Shown: positions 17,228 through 24,821, counted from the stretch's first letter. The stretch: DNA of 38,894 nucleotides from an uncultured Christensenellaceae bacterium (GCA_910587595.1 CAJULQ010000010.1:1-38894); one strand, 5' to 3'. Program-made: numbers and translations. The notes: a model not told the origin generated them from the letters alone.

Positions 17228-17458
17228 ATGTTTGAAAGAGTGGCCGAAATGCTCGGCAAGTATCTGAAAGTTTCCCCCGATACCATCACCCGCGACACCG
17301 ACGTGCGCAAAGATCTCAATGCCGATTCGTTGCTTATCGTGGAAATGCTGTTTACGCTTGAAGAAGAAACGGGCATAACCATACCCGACGAAAAAGTGGA
17401 AGAACTCACCCGCGTAGGCGCGCTCGTCGATTTCATCGAAGCGGAAATGAAAAAATAA
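17228..17458 (+). CDS. acpP: Acyl carrier protein at the end of the leucine operon
   Basis: A 76-residue acyl carrier protein, an acidic four-helix bundle carrying acyl chains on a 4'-phosphopantetheine arm. The attachment serine lies in LNADSLLIVEML; the usual acidic residue after DSL is replaced by Leu. The remaining acidic helix II (FTLEEETGITIPDE) is typical of fatty-acid synthase ACPs. Its AAGGAGAA ribosome binding site lies 13 nt after leuB, so it is almost certainly co-transcribed. No fatty-acid synthesis gene is adjacent. It could be the general ACP or a dedicated carrier; the sequence does not decide. Confidence 0.92.
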   Translation: MFERVAEMLGKYLKVSPDTITRDTDVRKDLNADSLLIVEMLFTLEEETGITIPDEKVEELTRVGALVDFIEAEMKK

Positions 17459-17474
17459 CCGTTTTTCGCCCCTT

Positions 17475-18596
17475 TTACTTATAAATCAAAAACACGAAAA
17501 CGCCGTTCGGATAACGTTGGTAAGGGTAAATGCCTTTCGCCGCGTCCATTCGAAAATCGGCGTTTGTTTTTTTATACGCCTCTTCTATCTGCAAAGCGTA
17601 TGCGTCCGCACGGGAAAGGTTGCTCTCGTCGTAGTCGGTAAACGCAAGCTTTAGCTCCAACCGCCCGATCTTGCCGTTTTGCTTTTTTATGCGGGTGAAA
17701 ATATCGTTGAGCGCCGCTTGGTCGGTCACTTCCATGGCGTGATCGCCTATCCCCAGCCGCTCGTTTTTGTGGTATTCGTAATTTTTCGGGCAAGCGTAGT
17801 TGGGCGTGTTTATGCCGTTGTCGTTGTCGCTCTCGTGCGCCCAGTGCCGCCCCGTCACGCTGTCTTCGAGCGCCGCGTCCGACACCAAAAAGTAGCCGTG
17901 ATTGAAAATATCCACGCGCGTGGACGCGTCGGTATACACGTGCCAATTGTCCATGGTGGTATCCACGTTATACCACACGCCATCCAATTCCACCTTATTC
18001 CACGCGTGGTTGATCTCTTCCCCTTCATACAGATAGGTGCCCGTGATACGAATGCACCGTATGCCCTCTATCCCGCACAGCAAGCTCATGGCTTTGGCAA
18101 AGCCGTCGCACACCGCCGTGCGTTGCAAAAAAACGCCCTCCAACCCGAACGACGCGTGGTTGGGGTTGGCGCTGTCGCCTTGCTCGGCCAACGCAAAGTC
18201 GTAGGCTATCGAATAGGCCAGCCAATCGTGCATGGCGTGTATGCGTTCGAACGGGGTAAAATCGTTGCGAATGTAGCGATCGAGCACGGCCACCGCCTCG
18301 TCGTATACCCGTTTTACGGGCGACGACGCAGGCAACGTCGAAAAATCAGGACGGCGCCCGCTGTACAGTATTTGCAACAGTTCTTCCGCTTGCCCCTTTT
18401 GCGTGGACGCCGTAAAGCCTTGCGTGGCGGCAAACGAATCGACGGGGCGCACGGGGTCGGTTTCGGCTTGCGACAGCGGGATCAAATGCGGCAACAGTTC
18501 GCCGCTCTTTTCACGCGTCAACGAACAGCCCGACAACACGGCCGTCATCAGCAAACAGAACGCAACGATACCTACGATGTTTCCGCTTTTTTTCAA
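17475..18596 (-). CDS. Transglutaminase-like lipoprotein
   Basis: A predicted secreted lipoprotein of 373 residues. A signal peptide ends in a lipobox (LMTAVLSGC), so it should be anchored outside the membrane. The middle part has a transglutaminase-like cysteine peptidase triad: Cys in TAVCDGFAKAMSLLC, His in INHAWNKVELDG and Asp in YNVDTTMDNW. Such domains in Bacillota often cleave or crosslink surface proteins, but the substrate is unknown. Start: tandem TTG codons (18599 and 18596) follow GGGAGAG; I use the second. The frame remains open upstream into the protease gene without family similarity. It is the last gene of the ung-protease-transglutaminase unit, convergent with acpP. Confidence 0.82.
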   Translation of the reverse strand: MKKSGNIVGIVAFCLLMTAVLSGCSLTREKSGELLPHLIPLSQAETDPVRPVDSFAATQGFTASTQKGQAEELLQILYSGRRPDFSTLPASSPVKRVYDEAVAVLDRYIRNDFTPFERIHAMHDWLAYSIAYDFALAEQGDSANPNHASFGLEGVFLQRTAVCDGFAKAMSLLCGIEGIRCIRITGTYLYEGEEINHAWNKVELDGVWYNVDTTMDNWHVYTDASTRVDIFNHGYFLVSDAALEDSVTGRHWAHESDNDNGINTPNYACPKNYEYHKNERLGIGDHAMEVTDQAALNDIFTRIKKQNGKIGRLELKLAFTDYDESNLSRADAYALQIEEAYKKTNADFRMDAAKGIYPYQRYPNGVFVFLIYK

Positions 18597-18613
18597 CAAA
18601 TACTCTCTCCCGT

Positions 18614-19768
18614 TTATTGTCCGTAAGCCAAGCGCTTGCATTCGTACGTGATCTCCACCGTTTGCCCGTCGCGCGATAACTGCAATACGAGCGGTTCGCC
18701 CGTTTGCGTATCCTCGCCCGTGGTGTCGCGGTAGCGCAAACACTGCGCAAATACCGCATGCAACTCGGTTTGCGCCGTGACCGCAAGTCCGCCGATACGG
18801 GTGATGCGGTCGCCCGCGCGAAGTTCGCCGCCGCGCACGTCGGGCGCCACGGGATTCACCCAATCGATACGCAATCCCTCGCTATCGAATGCCGCGCGAA
18901 AATACAATCCCGTGCACTCGATCCCTATATTGCGGTAGCCGCTGTCCGTTCGCCCCGTCACTTCTATTTTTTCTATCTGTCCGCCCGTCCCGTCGTGCAA
19001 TATGCGTTGCGCGATCAGCTCGGCTATCGCCGCGGGCACAATGTAGCTCGTACCGTCGACGGGGCGCGTGCCGCTTTCCACCGTGTTGGTTTGATACGTG
19101 TTGATCCCCGCCAGCTTGCCGTCTAAGGTGAACGCGCCGCCACCCGACATGCCCGCGTTCACGGGGCACGTCACGGCAAAAACGGGCACGTTTTTATCTT
19201 TGTCTTTCACATACAACATGCGGTCGGTGCGCGAAACGATGCCCTCGAACGCCGCGATTCCGTAACCGAGATTGTTGCCCAAAGCCAACACGCGTTGCCC
19301 CGCGGCGGGCGTGTCGCCTATCTCTGCGGGCGTGCCGAACGCGCCCGTCACCGCCAACAGCGCAATGTCGTGGTAGGCGTCAAAGCCCACTACGGCGCCC
19401 TCGCGTGCCTCTTCGCGCTCGCCGAACCGCACGTCGGCCATGGCGGCGTTTTCCACCACGTGGTGGTTGGTGATCACATACGTTACGCCGCCGCGAATGG
19501 CATACACCACGCCGCTGCCCGCTTTGCCGTCGCACGACACAACGGCCACCGACGGACGCGCCGCCGCAAACGCCGTGCGGTACGCCTCCCCGTCCGCCGT
19601 TTGCTCTTTGGGGCGGGCGGCGCGGCAAGCGCACACCGTTGCCAATACCGCGCACAGCAACGCCGCGATCAACGCGGCCGCGATCGGCCACGCTCTGCGG
19701 CGCGCGGACGGCGCGGGGTTTTCGGGCGGCGTTTCGCCGTATAATTTGTTATGCTCGTAAATTTCCAT
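18614..19768 (-). CDS. Membrane-anchored trypsin-like serine protease with PDZ domain (HtrA/DegP-like)
   Basis: A 384-residue protease with a short cytoplasmic N-terminus, one membrane helix (about 28-48) and an extracellular trypsin-like domain. The triad is visible as His in VITNHHVVENA, Asp in YHDIALLAVTG and Ser in NAGMSGGGAF. A C-terminal PDZ-like domain (about 285-375) contains GGELRAGDRITRIGGLAV. The architecture is that of HtrA-family quality-control proteases. The active-site motif reads GMSGG rather than GNSGG. Its start codon lies 3 nt after the ung stop codon with only a weak ribosome binding site, so translation is probably coupled to ung. Confidence 0.88.
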   Translation of the reverse strand: MEIYEHNKLYGETPPENPAPSARRRAWPIAAALIAALLCAVLATVCACRAARPKEQTADGEAYRTAFAAARPSVAVVSCDGKAGSGVVYAIRGGVTYVITNHHVVENAAMADVRFGEREEAREGAVVGFDAYHDIALLAVTGAFGTPAEIGDTPAAGQRVLALGNNLGYGIAAFEGIVSRTDRMLYVKDKDKNVPVFAVTCPVNAGMSGGGAFTLDGKLAGINTYQTNTVESGTRPVDGTSYIVPAAIAELIAQRILHDGTGGQIEKIEVTGRTDSGYRNIGIECTGLYFRAAFDSEGLRIDWVNPVAPDVRGGELRAGDRITRIGGLAVTAQTELHAVFAQCLRYRDTTGEDTQTGEPLVLQLSRDGQTVEITYECKRLAYGQ

Positions 19769-19771
19769 GCT

Positions 19772-20494
19772 CTACACGCGGGTGATGCGCCCGCCTCCGC
19801 TCCTGTCGTAATAGCCGCCCAAGCCGCCGTCTACGTTGGCCCAATCGATGGGCGCCATGCCGTTTTGCTCCAAAAACGCGTTTGCTTTGGAAAAGTGCTT
19901 GCAACCGAAAAATCCGCGGTGCGCCGAAAGCGGGCTGGGGTGCGGCGACGTGAGCACCAAATGCCGCGCGGCGATCAAACTTTGCTTGGCGCCCGCGCCC
20001 GCGCCCCATAAAATGAACACCATTGGCTTTTCGCGCGCGCTGAGCGTCTTTGTCACCGCGTCGGTAAAGCGTTGCCACCCCAATTGCGAATGGGACTGCG
20101 GCGTGGCTTTGCGCACGGTGAGCGTGGCGTTCAATAGTAGCACGCCTTGTTCTTCCCAACCGAGCAACGTGCCCGTGGCGGGCATTTTCACGCCGAGATC
20201 GGACTCGATCTCTTTATAGATATTGACGAGCGACGGCGGCAACGGAATGCCGTTGTTTACCGCGAACGCAATGCCGTTGGCTTGCCCCTCGCCGTGGTAG
20301 GGATCTTGCCCCAAAATCACCACTTTCACCTTATCGTAGTCGGCCATTTGCAACGCGCGGAAAATAAGGTCGTGCGGCGGAAACACCGTTTGCGTGCGGT
20401 ACTCCTCCTCCACCTTTTCCCGTAACGCCTCGAAATAGGGCGCACGGAACTCGTTTTTCAGTACGTCGTCCCAAGAATTTCCTATTGTTTGCAT
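19772..20494 (-). CDS. ung: Uracil-DNA glycosylase (family 1)
   Basis: A 240-residue family 1 uracil-DNA glycosylase that removes uracil from DNA to start base excision repair. Family motifs are complete: GQDPYHGEGQANGIAF with the catalytic Asp, LLNATLTV, and the DNA-intercalation loop SPHPSPLSAHRGFFG. I choose the ATG at 20494 (MQTIGNSWDD) because it has a GGAGA ribosome binding site and a promoter just upstream. The frame stays open further upstream, but over a terminator hairpin. It leads a three-gene unit with a surface protease and a transglutaminase-like lipoprotein, an odd functional mix. Confidence 0.96.
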   Translation of the reverse strand: MQTIGNSWDDVLKNEFRAPYFEALREKVEEEYRTQTVFPPHDLIFRALQMADYDKVKVVILGQDPYHGEGQANGIAFAVNNGIPLPPSLVNIYKEIESDLGVKMPATGTLLGWEEQGVLLLNATLTVRKATPQSHSQLGWQRFTDAVTKTLSAREKPMVFILWGAGAGAKQSLIAARHLVLTSPHPSPLSAHRGFFGCKHFSKANAFLEQNGMAPIDWANVDGGLGGYYDRSGGGRITRV

Positions 20495-20514
20495 ATCGTT
20501 CTTTCTCCGCTTGT

Positions 20515-20543
20515 ATTGTAACACACGCGTAGAAAAAAAGCAA
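20515..20543 (-). promoter_or_regulatory. Promoter of the ung unit, overlapping a terminator
   Basis: Minus strand TTGCTT (20538-20543), 17-bp spacer, TACAAT (20515-20520). The -35 box lies in the descending arm and T-run of the terminator at 20533-20557. Confidence 0.6.
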
Positions 20544-20557
20544 GCGTCGCGCTTGCT
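20533..20557 (-). terminator. Intrinsic terminator downstream of the ArsR-type gene
   Basis: A perfect 8-bp stem (AGCAAGCG at 20539-20546 with CGCTTGCT at 20550-20557) and a 3-nt loop. On the minus strand it is followed by seven T. It ends the transcript coming from 21042. Confidence 0.85.
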
Positions 20558-20700
20558 CCGCTCGTATTTCTTTATGTAGCCCGCCTTCCCGCCGGCAAAA
20601 GGGCAACCCGTGCGGAAAGGCTTTCTCTTTGGTACAACACTACTTTGCGCCGTTTCGCCGCATTTTATGCACGGCGCGCGCAAAAAACGCCTTTATATTG

Positions 20701-21042
20701 TTACGAAACAAAGTTTACCGCTTTGAGCATAATGTCCAATAGCTGTTCGTCTTTCAAGGCATAAAAAGCGATCTTGCCTTGCCGCCGCACTTTTACCGCG
20801 CCGATCGCCTTAAGGTTTTTTAATTGGTGCGATACGGTGGTTTGGTTTATGTGCAAACTGCGGCTGAGATCGGTCACGCACATCTCCGAGATAGACAGCG
20901 CCGAAATGATCTTTAGGCGCGTGCCGTCGCCCAGCATGGAAAAAAAGTCGGACATGGCGCTCAGCGCGTCTTCCTTGGGCACGAATTCGCGCACCAGCTC
21001 CAGCGTGCGGCAGTCTATGAGCAATCGTTCGGTTTCGTTCAT
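20701..21042 (-). CDS. ArsR/SmtB-family winged-helix regulator
   Basis: A 113-residue DNA-binding protein of the ArsR family, usually a repressor released by metal ions or a small redox signal. The winged helix-turn-helix is clear: LGDGTRLKIISALS, then MCVTDLSRSLHINQTTVSHQLKNLKAIGAV (helices 3-5 and the recognition helix) and the wing VRRQGKIAFYAL. Only one cysteine lies in the alpha-3 metal site (MCVTDL against CVCDL in cadmium/arsenic sensors), so classic thiolate sensing is doubtful. Start: the ATG after GGGAGGGTG. No transporter or reductase gene is adjacent; only a small Asn-rich protein is divergent. Its upstream region has tandem ATAC repeats (21071-21083) that could be an operator. 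Confidence 0.9.
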   Translation of the reverse strand: MNETERLLIDCRTLELVREFVPKEDALSAMSDFFSMLGDGTRLKIISALSISEMCVTDLSRSLHINQTTVSHQLKNLKAIGAVKVRRQGKIAFYALKDEQLLDIMLKAVNFVS

Positions 21043-21147
21043 ACTTTCACCCTCCCATGCATATATTCTAATACATACATACAAGGCGGCGCAAGAAAAG
21101 CTCGCACGCTTTTTTTGTGACAAAAGCACGAAATGGAGAGAGAAACC

Positions 21148-21387
21148 ATGAACCAAGACGATATCTACAATTTGCTATTGCTTTTACTGTTGATGAGCAA
21201 CGAGCGCGACGGCAACGACAACTCGTCTTGCCGCTGCAACGGGCAATCCACGCGCGGCTCGCTAAACGAGCTGATCATTGCGTCCATGCTCATGAGCAAC
21301 TGCAACGGACGCGACGCCGCCGCCACGGCCGAACTTGCAAACAGCGTTTGCAACGGCGCGTGCAACAACCGAAACACCACCTTTTAA
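21148..21387 (+). CDS. Small Asn/Cys/Leu-rich protein, unknown function
   Basis: Unrecognised 79-residue protein. It opens MNQDDIY followed by seven leucines, then MSNERDGND. A second half repeats the layout (LIIASMLMSNCNGRD), so the protein looks like a duplicated unit of short hydrophobic helix plus an Asn/Asp-rich polar turn. Five cysteines occur (CRC, then three spaced through the second half). The ATG at 21148 is chosen because GGAGAGAG precedes it; another ATG at 21133 would place the ribosome binding site inside the gene. It is divergent from the ArsR gene and overlaps the end of the mtnN gene by 4 nt on the opposite strand. I assign no function. Confidence 0.65.
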   Translation: MNQDDIYNLLLLLLLMSNERDGNDNSSCRCNGQSTRGSLNELIIASMLMSNCNGRDAAATAELANSVCNGACNNRNTTF

Positions 21388-22079
21388 CGGGGCGCGCCCA
21401 ATAAAAGCCGACACACGGCGCGGGCGTTGTTGGCCGCCGCCGTATGTAAAAATTCGTAAAAACTCGTTACGGCGTTATCGCCGCCGTCATCCGATATGGC
21501 GCGCAACGCCGCAAACGGAACGCCGAACAGCGCGCATACCTGCGCCGCCGCCGCGCTTTCCATCTCGCACGCCGTAGCGCCGAACTCGCGCGCCAAACGC
21601 GCCGCTTCTTCTTTGGAAGCGATAAACCGATCGCCGCTTGCAATGATCCCTTTGCAATAGGCGATCTTTTCTTGTTGCAACGCATTTTCCAAATCGCGCA
21701 CCAACTGTTCGTCCGCCTTGAAAAATACGTCGTCGAAATCGGGCACCTGCCCTTTTTGCAATCCGTCGGGCGTGCAGTCCATGTCGTGTTGCACCGTTTT
21801 AACGCCGAGCACCACGTCGCCGCGCCGCACGTTGCCCACGCCGCCCGCCACGCCGGTGTTTATCACCCGCGCCGCTTGCGGAAATGCGGTGAGCACCGCC
21901 GCCGTGGCCGCCGCCGCGTTCGCTTTGCCCACGCCGCATCGGCACAGCAACAATTCATGGTTGCCCATGCGGCCGCGCCATACGGGAAATGCGCCCGCTT
22001 TTTGTTCTTTTACGTCTTGCATGGCGGCGCGTATGCCGTCGATCTCTTCGTCTAACGCGCCCAATATAAAGGTGTACAT
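21384..22079 (-). CDS. mtnN: 5'-Methylthioadenosine/S-adenosylhomocysteine nucleosidase
   Basis: A 231-residue nucleosidase that cleaves adenine from methylthioadenosine and S-adenosylhomocysteine, recycling by-products of methylation and polyamine synthesis in the cytoplasm. Family marks are GALDEEID at the N-terminus, the VGKANAAAATAAVLTAF helix, INTGVAGGV, ASGDRFI and the substrate-binding ACEMESAAAAQVC with the ribose-binding Glu pair. The length is usual. It has a strong ribosome binding site (AAGGAAAAAGG) and starts 12 nt after plsC, so both are read from the promoter at 22889-22917. Confidence 0.95.
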   Translation of the reverse strand: MYTFILGALDEEIDGIRAAMQDVKEQKAGAFPVWRGRMGNHELLLCRCGVGKANAAAATAAVLTAFPQAARVINTGVAGGVGNVRRGDVVLGVKTVQHDMDCTPDGLQKGQVPDFDDVFFKADEQLVRDLENALQQEKIAYCKGIIASGDRFIASKEEAARLAREFGATACEMESAAAAQVCALFGVPFAALRAISDDGGDNAVTSFYEFLHTAAANNARAVCRLLLGAPR

Positions 22080-22091
22080 TCGCCTTTTTCC

Positions 22092-22847
22092 TTACATTTT
22101 TTTCACGGCAAGTTTTTTGCACCGACCGCGCATCACGCGTTGCGTTTTTTCTTTGAGAACGTCTTGCGGAACGGTGGGATAGATAGGCTCGGCCACGTCG
22201 ATGACAAAATGAGGGTGTCTGAATTTTTTGCCGTTTTTGTCGGCGTCTTCGAACCGAAGAGTTACGGGCACGAGCGGCACGCGGTTTTCGAACGCGAAAC
22301 GAAACGCGCCGTCCTTAAACGGGCGGATATCTTCGCACATAGAAACCAAACTGCCTTCGGGGCAAATGTGCAACAAGCCGCCGTCGTGCAACACTTGGCG
22401 CATTTCGGCAAAACATTTCTTTTTCAAGTCGTGGTCTTCGGGAATGGGCACCCCGCCGCTGTTGCGGATAAAAAAGCGCACCGACAGATCCATGTTGCGT
22501 TGCAGCGTGAGCCAATGCACGGGACGCATGCCGAACACGAACAGCGAGATCATTTGGATATCGAGCGGATGGATATGGTTGGAAACCACCACCGCGCCGC
22601 TCTTTTTGAGCGCGGCCACGTTCTCTTTACCGATCACTTTTACGCGGTGCACGCACTTTAAGTACGCACGCAAAAAGATGTTCGCCACACCGCGGTGCAA
22701 GAACTTGAGAAACCGAAACCCCTTATCTTTATTGTAAAATTTATATTGGGAATAATCCAACGTTTTCTTTTTGGTCTTTAATCGGCAAACGTATTCTTCG
22801 CCTTCGTTCGCCGCCGTTACAACTTCGGACGTTTCCGAATGGTCCAT
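22092..22847 (-). CDS. plsC: 1-Acyl-sn-glycerol-3-phosphate acyltransferase (PlsC family)
   Basis: A 251-residue membrane-associated acyltransferase, likely adding the second acyl chain to lysophosphatidate in phospholipid synthesis. The catalytic H(X)4D motif is present (SNHIHPLDIQM), as is the glycerophosphate-binding motif ICPEGSLV. Start: MDHSETS after AGGAAGGGG; an upstream in-frame ATG/GTG would lie within the promoter. The first 50 residues are charged and longer than in minimal PlsC proteins. It is the first gene of a unit with mtnN and divergent from the DUF3810 gene. Other LPLAT members acylate different lipids, so the exact acceptor is inferred. Confidence 0.88.
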   Translation of the reverse strand: MDHSETSEVVTAANEGEEYVCRLKTKKKTLDYSQYKFYNKDKGFRFLKFLHRGVANIFLRAYLKCVHRVKVIGKENVAALKKSGAVVVSNHIHPLDIQMISLFVFGMRPVHWLTLQRNMDLSVRFFIRNSGGVPIPEDHDLKKKCFAEMRQVLHDGGLLHICPEGSLVSMCEDIRPFKDGAFRFAFENRVPLVPVTLRFEDADKNGKKFRHPHFVIDVAEPIYPTVPQDVLKEKTQRVMRGRCKKLAVKKM

Positions 22848-22888
22848 ATTTTCGCCCCTTCCTATGTTACTGTATGGGTCATGGGTAC

Positions 22889-22917
22889 AGTATACCATGC
22901 TTTCCTCCCTTTTGCAA
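22889..22917 (-). promoter_or_regulatory. Promoter of plsC-mtnN
   Basis: Minus strand TTGCAA (22912-22917), 17-bp spacer, TATACT (22889-22894). Confidence 0.75.
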
Positions 22918-22957
22918 TCGAATGCGCGAGATTTTCATGCAATTTTCATAAACTCCC

Positions 22958-22987
22958 TTTACACACGCCCCCGTTATGCGCTATACT
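22958..22987 (+). promoter_or_regulatory. Promoter of the DUF3810 gene, predicted leaderless
   Basis: TTTACA (22958-22963), 18-bp spacer, TATACT (22982-22987). The ATG at 22997 starts 9 nt after the -10, leaving no room for a ribosome binding site. Confidence 0.72.
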
Positions 22988-22996
22988 ATATGTAGT

Positions 22997-24202
22997 ATGG
23001 AGCCAAAGCGCAAAAAACATGTGATAGTCCTATGGTGCACGGCGGGCGGCCTCGCGGTCTTACTGTTGCTTTTGCTGTGGGTGCGCACGCTGTCGGCCCG
23101 TCTTGCCGAGTTCGTAAGCCGTTACATCGCGCGGCCTTGGGTGTATTTTATCGGGCATTTGCATTCGGCGTTGCCCTTTTCTCTGTTTGAGTTTTTCGTG
23201 GTGGCGGCCGTTTTGGGCGGCGTGGCGCTTATCGTGCTTGCGATCGTCGGCCTATGTCGCAAGCGCGGCGGCACGGTTTTGAAGGGATTGGCCGTTGTCA
23301 CGGTGTGCGCGCTGCTATTCGGCAACTTTTACACGCTCACCGCCGGGTTTGCCTACTACCGCCCAGCCGCGCCCGTGCCGCAAAGCCAAACGGCGTTTTC
23401 CTCTACAGACGTTACCGCCATGATACGTTATTTCGCCGACGATTACAATGCGTTGGCCAACAAATGGGAACGCGACCGAAACGGCAACGCGATATCGCCC
23501 TATTCTTTTAACGAACTGAGCGAAAAACTGCAGCAAGAATACAAGCGGCTGGATAACAACTATTATTACGGCTACACCCCGCGCGCCAAAGGCGTGCTCA
23601 ACAGCTGGTTTTTAACGCTCAACAATATAACGGGCGTTACCTTTGTGCCGTTCGGCGAACCCACCGTGAACCGCGACACGCCCGCCTCCGATATCCCGCA
23701 AGTGATGGCGCATGAAATGGCGCACGCCAAAGGCGTGGCGCGCGAGGGCGACGCAAACTTTGTGGCCTATTACGTGTTGCTATCCTCGCAAGACGACTAC
23801 CTTCGCTACTGCGGCTATTTTGCCACGTTCGGCGCCGCGCTCTCGGCCGTGAACGCAGATTCGAGCATCAAAGACGATCGTTTGGAGATCGCCGAAAACA
23901 TCGACCCCAAGATCACCGCCGAACAGCAAAACGCCGCGCGGTTTTGGAGCGAAAAATCCAAACAACCGGGGCTGGCCGGCGCGCTCAACCGCCTATTCGA
24001 AAAGGTGGGCGATTTTGTCAACGACCTCTTTCTCAAAAGCAACGGCGCCCAAAACGGCAGCGGCAGTTATTCCGACAAAGTGGGTGACGGCGCGATCGAC
24101 AATCCCGTAATAAATCCCGACACCGGCGAGATTATATATGACGTTACCTACTCAAGTGTGCAAAAAATGTATTTTGCCGTATACGAAAATTTATTTGCGT
24201 AA
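22997..24202 (+). CDS. DUF3810-family membrane zinc metallopeptidase
   Basis: A 401-residue membrane protein. Three hydrophobic segments occupy the first 120 residues (about 9-30, 52-90 and 93-115). The remaining domain contains a zincin motif HEMAHAKG (HExxHxxG) followed by REGDANFVAYYV, whose Glu is a probable third zinc ligand. This layout matches the DUF3810 family, whose substrate is not established to my knowledge. The soluble domain should face outside or be membrane-proximal. The last 60 residues are Gly/Asn/Asp-rich. Start: ATG at 22997, directly after a good promoter with no ribosome binding site. A bidirectional terminator follows the stop. It is divergent from plsC. Confidence 0.83.
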   Translation: MEPKRKKHVIVLWCTAGGLAVLLLLLLWVRTLSARLAEFVSRYIARPWVYFIGHLHSALPFSLFEFFVVAAVLGGVALIVLAIVGLCRKRGGTVLKGLAVVTVCALLFGNFYTLTAGFAYYRPAAPVPQSQTAFSSTDVTAMIRYFADDYNALANKWERDRNGNAISPYSFNELSEKLQQEYKRLDNNYYYGYTPRAKGVLNSWFLTLNNITGVTFVPFGEPTVNRDTPASDIPQVMAHEMAHAKGVAREGDANFVAYYVLLSSQDDYLRYCGYFATFGAALSAVNADSSIKDDRLEIAENIDPKITAEQQNAARFWSEKSKQPGLAGALNRLFEKVGDFVNDLFLKSNGAQNGSGSYSDKVGDGAIDNPVINPDTGEIIYDVTYSSVQKMYFAVYENLFA

Positions 24203-24203
24203 A

Positions 24204-24240
24204 AAAAGCGGGACGCATGCAACAGCGTTCCGCTTTTGTA
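24204..24240. terminator. Bidirectional intrinsic terminator
   Basis: Thirteen-bp arms AAAAGCGGGACGC (24204-24216) and GCGTTCCGCTTTT (24225-24237) with one G-U pair and an 8-nt loop. There is a T-run on both strands, so it can end the DUF3810 transcript and the oppositely directed isomerase transcript. Confidence 0.88.
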
Positions 24241-24248
24241 TTTTGCCG

Positions 24249-24821
24249 TTATTCGGGTTTGGTTTCGAGCGACAACGGATAGTCGCCCAACTTTTGCACG
24301 CGAAATCCGTTTTGCCGAAAGGTTTGGTAATCGAACGCTTCCAATTCGTCGATAGCCAATTTGTGAAACTCGTAAAAGTTGTGCCACCACTCGTAACCGC
24401 TGCCCAATCGGGCGTTTAGGTAGGCGTCGGCAATGTCGCACCCCATAGCGGGCGCCACGTAAAACGCGCCCATGGCAAGCACGTTCACGCCGTTGCCCGT
24501 AATGGCGCGGAGCGCCGCGGGCACGCTTTCCACCACGCCCGCGTGCACGTGCGGGCATTTGCTGGCCGCAATGTGTATGCCCATGCCCGTGCCGCAAAAC
24601 AGCAACGCGCGCTCGTATTCTCCCTCGCTTATCTTGGCGCCCACGCGCAGTCCTACGCGATGGAACATATTGTCGGTATCGTTGGGGTCGCTGTCCTTTC
24701 GCACGCCCAGATCTTCTATTTTCCAACCTTTTTTGCGCAAATGATCACACACTGCCTCTTTCAGCGGAAAACCCGCAAAGTCGGCGCCCACCACCAAATA
24801 TTTGTCTTGTACCGTTTTCAT
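24249..24821 (-). CDS. RpiB/LacAB-family sugar-phosphate isomerase
   Basis: A 190-residue sugar-phosphate isomerase of the RpiB/LacA/LacB family. The N-terminal nucleotide-like fold starts YLVVGADFAGFPLKEAV, with the catalytic base Cys in LLFCGTGMGIHIAASK and the phosphate-binding loop in GNGVNVLAMGAF. It is about 40 residues longer than typical ribose-5-phosphate isomerase B, with an extra C-terminal tail (about 150-190). Family members of this length act on other aldose or ketose phosphates, so ribose 5-phosphate is not assured. It has an AAGGAG ribosome binding site 65 nt after the rhamnosidase gene with no terminator between, so it is probably the last gene of the polysaccharide operon. 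Confidence 0.87.
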   Translation of the reverse strand: MKTVQDKYLVVGADFAGFPLKEAVCDHLRKKGWKIEDLGVRKDSDPNDTDNMFHRVGLRVGAKISEGEYERALLFCGTGMGIHIAASKCPHVHAGVVESVPAALRAITGNGVNVLAMGAFYVAPAMGCDIADAYLNARLGSGYEWWHNFYEFHKLAIDELEAFDYQTFRQNGFRVQKLGDYPLSLETKPE

